A stretch of 19,036 bases of DNA from CAYVSF01 sp046482855 (lineage in GTDB: Bacteria; Bacteroidota; Bacteroidia; Bacteroidales; UBA12077): NCBI GenBank assembly GCA_046482855.1, contig JAWOEH010000055.1:1-19036 (forward strand). The letters are read 5' to 3'. Position 1 is the first letter of the stretch, and every line of letters begins with the position of its first letter. The notes under the pieces are model-generated. The model had not been told where the DNA came from and searched no databases. It saw only the letters and a program-made list of their open reading frames with translations. The translations under genes were made by a program, and so were the position numbers. This document shows positions 13,590 through 19,036 of the stretch, one piece after another.

Positions 13590-14804
13590 ATGAAACGTAT
13601 AGCAATTCTTCTTACTTGCGCAGGTTTGTGCATGATTTCCTGCACAAAAAAACAACCCGAAGCCGAATTTCAGTTACCCAAAGGTGCCTTCCCCATTGAA
13701 TACCGAAGTCACATTTACATTCCGGGTAGCATCGACAGCGTAGCGGGCGATTATGTTTTCGACACCGGTGCCAGCAACCTCTACATCGACACGACTCATT
13801 ATGCCAGAAACGGTTTCACATATGAAAACACCTTTACAGCTTTAATGCCCGGAGTAGGCAAACAGCCACAAAAAGTGCTGGTAATTAGAGATACGGTAGC
13901 CTTTGGTTTTGGCAACTATCTTTACAAAACGAACACAGTTCCTGTTTTTCAATTAAAACCTATCCTGGGCGATTTTGCCGATGGCATTCTTGGGATGGAA
14001 TATTTTTACAACACGGTGCTTGAAATTAATTACGAGCACCAATACATGAAAGTACACAGAAGCATTGACTCTGTAAATACCGAAGCGTATACCCGAATAG
14101 CTCTGACCAAAAAAGACAACAGGCTTTACCTTCCACTGGAAGTAGCTATCAACGACAGCACACAAATGGAGGGAAATTTCTTACTGGATCTGGGTGCAGG
14201 CGGTAGCGTCAAAATCACAAGCCCTGCAGCTCGAGAACACAACCTGAGGGAGCACATCAGCAACAAAATACGTTACAACACAAAATATGGGGGTGTAGGT
14301 GGCGAATCAACCTCCTATTATTTCATCAGCCCATCGGTAAAAATTAGCCACTTTGAATTTACCGATGTAACCACAGATTATAGTGTAGATAAATCCGGAT
14401 TTATGGCTTCCGACAAGGTGAACGGACTGCTGGGAAACAATATTCTGGATCGGTTTCACCTTTACATCGACTTTATCAACAACCACCTATATCTTAAGCC
14501 CAATGGCAATTACAACAACCCATTCGACATCTCACGACTGGGGTTTGGTTTTGTGGATCGAAGTGAAACCTTAAAGGCGTGGATTGTAACAGGATTATTC
14601 AACGGCGCCCATGCCGAAAAGGCGGGACTGGAAATAGACGACAAAATTATTAGGGTTGATGATCTTCCCCTTACTCAATTAGACTACCACAAGCGCGAAA
14701 CCTATTTTGATAACCGGGACAGCATAACCATGAACATAGAACGAAAAGGGGAACAAAAAACGATCACCTTTAAACTGCAACCGGTTCTGGAAAGAAATCG
14801 GTAA
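13590..14804 (+). CDS. Retropepsin-like aspartic protease/PDZ lipoprotein
   Basis: The 404-residue protein has a signal with lipobox MISC (Cys18). Two retropepsin-like halves follow: residues ~35-155 with YVFDTGASNLYI (catalytic-type D58-T-G) and DGILGMEYF, then ~165-300 with FLLDLGAGGSVKI (D200-L-G) and NGLLGNNILDRF. The hydrophobic-hydrophobic-G motifs that brace the active loops are present in both halves. A PDZ domain occupies ~315-400 (LGFGFVDR, then HAEKAGLEIDDKIIRVDDLP). The order aspartyl-protease-2, aspartyl-protease-like, PDZ is a common Bacteroidota envelope protein class. The second motif is D-L-G instead of D-T/S-G, so proteolytic activity is uncertain. It is preceded by a 197-bp divergent intergenic region shared with the gldH-like gene. 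Confidence 0.87.
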   Translation: MKRIAILLTCAGLCMISCTKKQPEAEFQLPKGAFPIEYRSHIYIPGSIDSVAGDYVFDTGASNLYIDTTHYARNGFTYENTFTALMPGVGKQPQKVLVIRDTVAFGFGNYLYKTNTVPVFQLKPILGDFADGILGMEYFYNTVLEINYEHQYMKVHRSIDSVNTEAYTRIALTKKDNRLYLPLEVAINDSTQMEGNFLLDLGAGGSVKITSPAAREHNLREHISNKIRYNTKYGGVGGESTSYYFISPSVKISHFEFTDVTTDYSVDKSGFMASDKVNGLLGNNILDRFHLYIDFINNHLYLKPNGNYNNPFDISRLGFGFVDRSETLKAWIVTGLFNGAHAEKAGLEIDDKIIRVDDLPLTQLDYHKRETYFDNRDSITMNIERKGEQKTITFKLQPVLERNR

Positions 14805-15128
14805 AGCGGCAAAAATTGGCGACAATAATGCCAATATTAAGGTAGAGGAACCAAACGCCTACCTGCGAAAGAATTAACTAGCAGGAAATAAAACGGTAAG
14901 ACAAGAAGCAAAAAGAACCGTAAACAAACCCTAGTAGTTATTCAAACAACACTCCTAAAAAGGCAACAAAACCTCTTATTAACAGTATAATGGAGGTATT
15001 TACAAGCGAAACAAACAAACCCTCTTTAGCTTTTAAAAGCCATTAGGCCTATAAAGGAGTAACTGTATTAAAGCACCTGCAAAGAAACAACCCTTGGCAA
15101 TAGCAAATAAAGCCAATAGACCCGGGAT
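14805..15128. other. 324-bp intergenic region before the hybrid kinase
   Basis: AT-rich, with stops in all frames. Small perfect palindromes GCTTTTAAAAGC (around 15030) and TAGGCCTA (around 15044) sit about 90 bp upstream of the kinase ATG and could be operator or UTR structures. No -7 element of good quality and no small gene was found. Confidence 0.45.
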
Positions 15129-17954
15129 ATGGAGAAAAATGCATTAACAAATAAGATTACCGAACTTGAAGCACAAGTTGCTGAATTAAAACAAGCAAAC
15201 TTCTTGTATCGTAGTATCATTGAAGATCTTCCCTTTGGCATTCAGATATTTGACAAAGAAGGGTACTCTTTCAAGGTAAATAGCAAACAAAAACAGTTGC
15301 TAGGACTACCCGACAAAGAGGAAGGGATTGGGAGATTTAATGTCCTCTCCGATCCATACACGGTTGCGTTAGAACTCGACAAAATCTATAAAAAGGCCTA
15401 CAAAGGTGAACGTATCGAACGTCAATATGAGTACAACCTGGCTCTGAAAGAGAATAGGTGGAACACGAAGAAAGAAAAAAGGGTTTTCAATGAAACGATC
15501 TTTCCGATAAAACAAAAAAATAAAACCGAATTTGTTGTCTCCGTATTAAATGATGTAACCGAGGAAACCAGGAGAATACGAGAGTTGGCTGAAAGCGAGG
15601 AGCGTTTTCGTAACATTTACTACAACAATCTAGCTGCTATGCTGATTGTAGAACCCGAAACCCGCAAAATAGTGGAAGTAAACCACGCCGCTGAAAATTT
15701 TTATGGGTATACGAAAAGCCAACTTCTGACCATGAAAATTGAAAACCTCAACACCCTCCCCCTTGCAGAGCTTCAAAATGAGATGGTTAAAGACGGTGAG
15801 CAAGGTCAGACCTACTCGCAATTTAAACACAAACTTTCCGATGGCCAAATTCGAGAGGTAGAGGTATACAGCAGTAAAATCTTGTTTAATAACAAAATGC
15901 ATTTCTGTTCACTCATACATAACATTACCGAACGAAAACTCTTCGAAAAGCAACTTCAGGAACAAACCCAGGAATATTATTCGTTATTTGAAGAATACAA
16001 GGCCCAAAACGAACAATTATTGGAAGCCAAACAAAAGATTGAAGATAGTGAGAAGCACCTCCGACTATTGGTTGAATATGCCCCCGACGCTATCTTTATT
16101 CAAACAGGCTGGAAGTTCTCCTACATCAACAAAAGCGGGTTAAAATTATTTGGTGTTTCCAGTGCCGAAGAACTCATTGGCCAGCCAGTAATGGACAAAT
16201 TTCATCCGGATTCGCACGATAAAATCAAACAACGAATAATCAGCTTGAACGAAAAGAGCCAGGCTCAGGGATTATCGGAGCAGGTTTTCATTAAAGCAGA
16301 CGGCACCGAGGTTCATGTGGAAACCTCAGGCATTCCATTCAATTATTATGGAAAAAATGGCGCCTTGGTTTTTGTAAGGGATATTTCCGAGCGAAAAAAA
16401 ATTCAATCAGAAATCCTAAAACAAAAAAATCTTTTTGAAACCATGTTCAACTCAATTCAGGAAGGAGTTGTGATTACAAACACGGAACGTGAAATACTCC
16501 TGGCTAACCAAGGCATGTTGACAACCTTTGGCTATCAACCCGCCGAGCTTATTGGCAAAAAAACCAAAATCTTTTATGCCGATGAAGAGAGTTTCCAAAA
16601 AACGGGCAAAGAGATATTTAACAAAGAAGCCTCGCAGTCCCAAAAAAACTACCTAACCTACTACAAGGATAAAAAAGGCAAAGAGTTTCCAGGCGAGACA
16701 TTTGGCACAAAACTATACGACAATGCAGGAAGCTGGATTGGGAACATTGGCATTATGCGTGATGTATCGGAAAGAGTAACATTCATTAATGAGTTAAAAC
16801 TAGCAAAAGAGAAGGCGGAAGCGGCAAACCGCCTCAAAACAGAGTTCCTGAATAACATGTCGCACGAAATCCGTACACCTATGAATGGCATCATGGGCTT
16901 TGCTGAAATGCTTAACGACAAAAATATCTCTGATGAAAAGAGAAGCTATTTTGTAAAAATAGTTCAAAACAGCAGCCATCAACTCTTACGTATCATTGAC
17001 GACATATTGGAAATTGCTACACTGGAAACCCAACAACAAAGAGTAAACGAGGAACCCTTGAACTTAAATGATTTCCTGATGGAACTCTTTGCTGTATTCA
17101 ACCTAAAATCCAAGGAGCGAAACCTCCCGATATACCTCAAAAAAGGGCTTCCTAACAGCGAGAGTGAAATCATTTCCGACAAAACAAAGCTCAACAAAAT
17201 AGTAAGTAACCTGCTGGAAAATGCATTGAAATATACCCCCGAAGGGTATATCGAAATGGGCTATTACCTTGAGAACAAAAGTCTGGTGATTTATGTGAAA
17301 GATACCGGCATCGGGATATCCCCGGAGAACCATAAGCTTATTTTCGACCGATTCTCACAGGAGGACAAAGAGATGACGCGCAAACATGGCGGATTAGGAT
17401 TGGGACTGGCTATTTCCAAAGAAAATGCCAAATTACTTGGTGGCGACATCACCTTGATTTCAGAAAAACAAAAGGGCTCCACATTCTACCTTACCATTCC
17501 CTATAAAATCATATCTGATGTATCTGAGACCAACTCAAACGCAACAAATAATAAACCAGAACCAACGGACAACAAGAATTACACGGTACTGGTAGCAGAG
17601 GATGAAGAGATCAACTTCCTCTTTATTGAGGCTTTATTTGAACAGCAAAAAGCCATACAATATGATCTGATTCATGCAAAAAATGGAAAAGAGGCAGTTG
17701 ACATATGCATGAAAAACAAAAATATCGACATTATTCTAATGGACATCAAGATGCCCTTAATGAACGGGTTTGAAGCAACAAAACAGATTAAATCATCCTT
17801 TCCCCATTTGCCGATCATTGCTCAAACTGCCTATTCAACAGAATCGGACAGAAAATTGGCCCTAAAAAATGGCTGTGATAACTTTATCTCTAAACCTCTT
17901 AAAAAGGAGAAATTATTTGAGCTGATGAATCAACATTTAAAAACAATACAATAG
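15129..17954 (+). CDS. Cytosolic hybrid histidine kinase: four PAS domains, HisKA, HATPase, receiver
   Basis: The 941-residue protein starts with a short coiled coil (ITELEAQVAELKQ) and no membrane segment or signal peptide, so it senses inside the cell. PAS domains lie at about 25-145, 155-270, 308-422 and 433-548, each ending in the DIT/DVS-E-R linker pattern, with a coiled coil near 275-310. The kinase core follows: H-box MSHEIRTPMNG (His579), N-box NLLENALKYT (Asn698), G1 DTGIGI (725-730), F-box FDRFSQED and G2 GGLGLGLAIS. A linker rich in N, T and E (~797-816) leads to a receiver with E824-D825-E826, phospho-acceptor Asp872 in ILMDIKMP and Lys922 in ISKPL. The gene is monocistronic with no response-regulator neighbour. 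No haem, flavin or metal ligand can be named with confidence in the PAS domains. Confidence 0.95.
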   Translation: MEKNALTNKITELEAQVAELKQANFLYRSIIEDLPFGIQIFDKEGYSFKVNSKQKQLLGLPDKEEGIGRFNVLSDPYTVALELDKIYKKAYKGERIERQYEYNLALKENRWNTKKEKRVFNETIFPIKQKNKTEFVVSVLNDVTEETRRIRELAESEERFRNIYYNNLAAMLIVEPETRKIVEVNHAAENFYGYTKSQLLTMKIENLNTLPLAELQNEMVKDGEQGQTYSQFKHKLSDGQIREVEVYSSKILFNNKMHFCSLIHNITERKLFEKQLQEQTQEYYSLFEEYKAQNEQLLEAKQKIEDSEKHLRLLVEYAPDAIFIQTGWKFSYINKSGLKLFGVSSAEELIGQPVMDKFHPDSHDKIKQRIISLNEKSQAQGLSEQVFIKADGTEVHVETSGIPFNYYGKNGALVFVRDISERKKIQSEILKQKNLFETMFNSIQEGVVITNTEREILLANQGMLTTFGYQPAELIGKKTKIFYADEESFQKTGKEIFNKEASQSQKNYLTYYKDKKGKEFPGETFGTKLYDNAGSWIGNIGIMRDVSERVTFINELKLAKEKAEAANRLKTEFLNNMSHEIRTPMNGIMGFAEMLNDKNISDEKRSYFVKIVQNSSHQLLRIIDDILEIATLETQQQRVNEEPLNLNDFLMELFAVFNLKSKERNLPIYLKKGLPNSESEIISDKTKLNKIVSNLLENALKYTPEGYIEMGYYLENKSLVIYVKDTGIGISPENHKLIFDRFSQEDKEMTRKHGGLGLGLAISKENAKLLGGDITLISEKQKGSTFYLTIPYKIISDVSETNSNATNNKPEPTDNKNYTVLVAEDEEINFLFIEALFEQQKAIQYDLIHAKNGKEAVDICMKNKNIDIILMDIKMPLMNGFEATKQIKSSFPHLPIIAQTAYSTESDRKLALKNGCDNFISKPLKKEKLFELMNQHLKTIQ

Positions 17955-18147
17955 CAGATCTGAAACCAAAAAACAATACCCAAGCTGCAAATAACGGGAA
18001 ACGGAATAAAAACAACGGCAAGGGTGGCAACGACGATACAAACGATCGTAAAGACAAGGCAATGCCATGAACTACCACAACACTATACCCTGCTCAATAA
18101 TTACCTACAAACAAACCATAGCACCGCACCACATGGATCAATTCACA

Positions 18148-18181
18148 AATGCACATGGCAAATCCCCTTGCCATGTGCATT
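18148..18181. repeat. 14-bp perfect inverted repeat (hairpin)
   Basis: AATGCACATGGCAA (18148-18161) is perfectly complementary to TTGCCATGTGCATT (18168-18181) with a 6-nt loop ATCCCC. It lies about 195 bp downstream of the kinase stop. There is no T-run on the plus strand (ACAACAACA follows). The minus-strand exit (TTTGTGAATTGATCC) is only slightly T-rich. It may be an unusual terminator, an mRNA 3' stabiliser or a protein-binding site. Confidence 0.7.
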
Positions 18182-18226
18182 ACAACAACAATCTAACACT
18201 TACCTGTAATTTTTACGACATCATAC

Positions 18227-18258
18227 ATTGTTTTACTAACTTATTTTCACTATATTTG
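18227..18258 (+). promoter_or_regulatory. Bacteroidota-type promoter of the small secreted protein
   Basis: ATTG (18227-18230), a 20-bp spacer and TATATTTG (18251-18258) match the -33/-7 consensus TTTG-N19/20-TAnnTTTG, with a perfect -7 element. The start should fall near 18263-18265, giving a leader of about 100 nt before ATG 18366. Confidence 0.7.
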
Positions 18259-18365
18259 ATTTCATATTAAAAACATTTGCTTGTCTCAAATTTTACAACA
18301 CATTAAAATCGAGCACTTAAACCTAATATTTTAGGATATTTATTAACCCCAAAAACTTTCAACCT

Positions 18366-18788
18366 ATGAAAAAGTTATTATTTATTTCTGCTGTAATCTT
18401 CAGCATGGGAATTGCAAACGCACAAGCACAACCAGACAATTTTGAACAGGCCCCAGATGACGGTGGTGGTGGTGGTGGTGGAAGCACTCATTACACAACT
18501 ACTTACAACCAAAAGCAAAAAATCGTCCAGAATGAGGTACTGGAGGCGGTTGTACATTATACTGAGAAAATGATCACAAATACTATCTCCAATGAGGTAG
18601 TCAGCACCACTTATGACTTCAAATATCGTTCCTACACACTTCTTGACGACGACTACTCAATAGTATATGTTTCAGATACTCATCAAGTGGATAATGTTAT
18701 ATATTTTAGCATTGAAGCACAAACACCACCCAATGAGGGGGGGTTTATCAGGACCAGATCGGTAAGCGGCCCAGTTTATATGGACTAA
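18366..18788 (+). CDS. Small secreted protein with poly-glycine stretch, unknown function
   Basis: The 140-residue product has a signal peptide (MKKLLFISAVIFSMGIANA, cleavage near residue 19-21) and no lipobox. The mature protein starts with an acidic linker and seven consecutive glycines (33-39), then a T/Y/V-rich region with alternating pattern (THYTTTYNQ; VVSTTYDFKYRSYTLLDDDY; IVYVSDTH) that suggests beta-strands. There is no cysteine, no C-terminal T9SS signal and no catalytic motif. I do not recognise a family. It is a free-standing gene with its own promoter and terminator, which points to an independently expressed periplasmic or secreted protein. Confidence 0.8.
   Translation: MKKLLFISAVIFSMGIANAQAQPDNFEQAPDDGGGGGGGSTHYTTTYNQKQKIVQNEVLEAVVHYTEKMITNTISNEVVSTTYDFKYRSYTLLDDDYSIVYVSDTHQVDNVIYFSIEAQTPPNEGGFIRTRSVSGPVYMD
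18462..18482 (+). repeat. GGT microsatellite coding for poly-glycine
   Basis: Six perfect GGT units (18462-18479) and one GGA encode Gly33-Gly39 of the small secreted protein. Slippage would change the linker length in whole codons without breaking the frame. Confidence 0.85.
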
Positions 18789-18805
18789 CTTATTTTCAGA
18801 CAATT

Positions 18806-18841
18806 GAACGCCGAATGATGATTTCATTCGGCGTTCTTTGT
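18806..18841 (+). terminator. Intrinsic terminator of the small secreted protein gene
   Basis: GAACGCCGAATGA (18806-18818) and TCATTCGGCGTTC (18824-18836) form a perfect 13-bp stem with a 5-nt loop, followed by TTTGTAATTTT. It begins 17 bp after the stop codon. Confidence 0.88.
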
Positions 18842-19013
18842 AATTTTAAACCATAATTTCAAATTATACGAGTTTCAGTAAGACACGAATCCAAGGTGAC
18901 CACAATCATCCGGAGCGGGTGTATAAAAGAAGTTCTGCTGCAAATACCAAATTCCCTACAAGACATAAGACCTGTCGGGAGAGGCAAAATTTACAATATA
19001 AAAACAAGACAAT

Positions 19014-19036
19014 ATGAAACATGAAACAGTAAAAAT
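19014..19036 (+). CDS. Possible start of a further gene (3' truncated by window edge)
   Basis: ATG 19014 opens a frame of seven codons (MKHETVK) to the window end, after an A-rich leader typical of Bacteroidota start regions. The alternative ATG at 19021 meets TAA after three codons. The sequence is too short for any identification. The 170 bp between the terminator and this site hold nothing recognisable. Confidence 0.3.

Larger units (their letters stand above)
17955..18365. other. 411-bp intergenic region with hairpin and promoter
   Basis: It contains the 14-bp perfect hairpin at 18148-18181, the promoter at 18227-18258 and a small CCTAA-TATT-TTAGG hairpin (18322-18335) in the leader of the small secreted protein. 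Open frames of 61-67 codons overlap here, but they are threonine/histidine/asparagine-rich low-complexity readings across the hairpin and are not supported as genes. Confidence 0.5.

Noticed and set aside
18024..18270. Two overlapping 61- and 67-codon frames after the kinase
   Set aside because: They read through the 14-bp hairpin and the promoter of the next gene and are low in complexity (Thr, His, Asn).
1..19036. CRISPR arrays, tRNA/rRNA genes, insertion sequences, prophage or integrase genes
   Set aside because: No regularly spaced direct repeats, cloverleaf-like sequences, transposase or recombinase motifs were found in either strand.

Overview
The window looks like a piece of a Bacteroidota chromosome, most plausibly a facultatively anaerobic Bacteroidales/Marinilabiliales-type bacterium. 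The reasons are: promoters of the TTG-N19/20-TAnnTTTG class (best at 13419-13449 and 18227-18258), weak Shine-Dalgarno sequences, several SPII lipoproteins, a GldH-like lipoprotein, a YaiO-type outer-membrane barrel and a long soluble multi-PAS hybrid kinase. No rRNA, tRNA, CRISPR array or insertion sequence is visible. The species cannot be named from the sequence alone.

Left part (1-2132). The window opens in the 3' end of a cobalamin-binding radical SAM gene whose tail runs, out of frame, over a fragment of a second radical SAM gene (DUF4070 type). This is a rearrangement or decay scar. A strong hairpin terminator, an interrupted palindromic repeat, a DUF302 lipoprotein gene and about 800 bp of apparently degraded DNA follow.

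Respiratory/molybdenum block (1973-7938). A 564-residue membrane protein appears to fuse an ECF-S-like region, an ECF-T-like region and a THEP1-type P-loop NTPase. It is followed, on the same strand, by a complete dmsABC-like set: a Tat-exported molybdopterin catalytic subunit, a four-cluster ferredoxin subunit and an eight-helix quinol-oxidising anchor. Together the last three would move electrons from the menaquinone pool to a periplasmic S-oxide, N-oxide or similar acceptor. The fused transporter/NTPase may supply something the molybdoenzyme needs, but this rests on position only.

Exopolysaccharide-like block (8695-12835). Four tightly packed genes encode a single-domain response regulator, a TPR plus YaiO-type outer-membrane barrel, a membrane-anchored HEAT-repeat protein and a processive family-2 glycosyltransferase. 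Overlaps of 4 bp and one 18-bp gap indicate one operon. The set has the parts expected of a synthase-dependent polysaccharide secretion machine (synthase, periplasmic TPR scaffold with outer-membrane exit, regulator), but its composition does not match pga, bcs, alg or pel. It is the best candidate for an undescribed system here.

Right part (12836-19036). A GldH-like lipoprotein lies on the minus strand with a textbook Bacteroidota promoter. A retropepsin-like/PDZ lipoprotein and an orphan cytosolic PAS4-HisKA-HATPase-REC hybrid histidine kinase follow on the plus strand. Last comes a small secreted poly-glycine protein with its own promoter and a near-perfect terminator. The first codons of another gene may begin at 19014.
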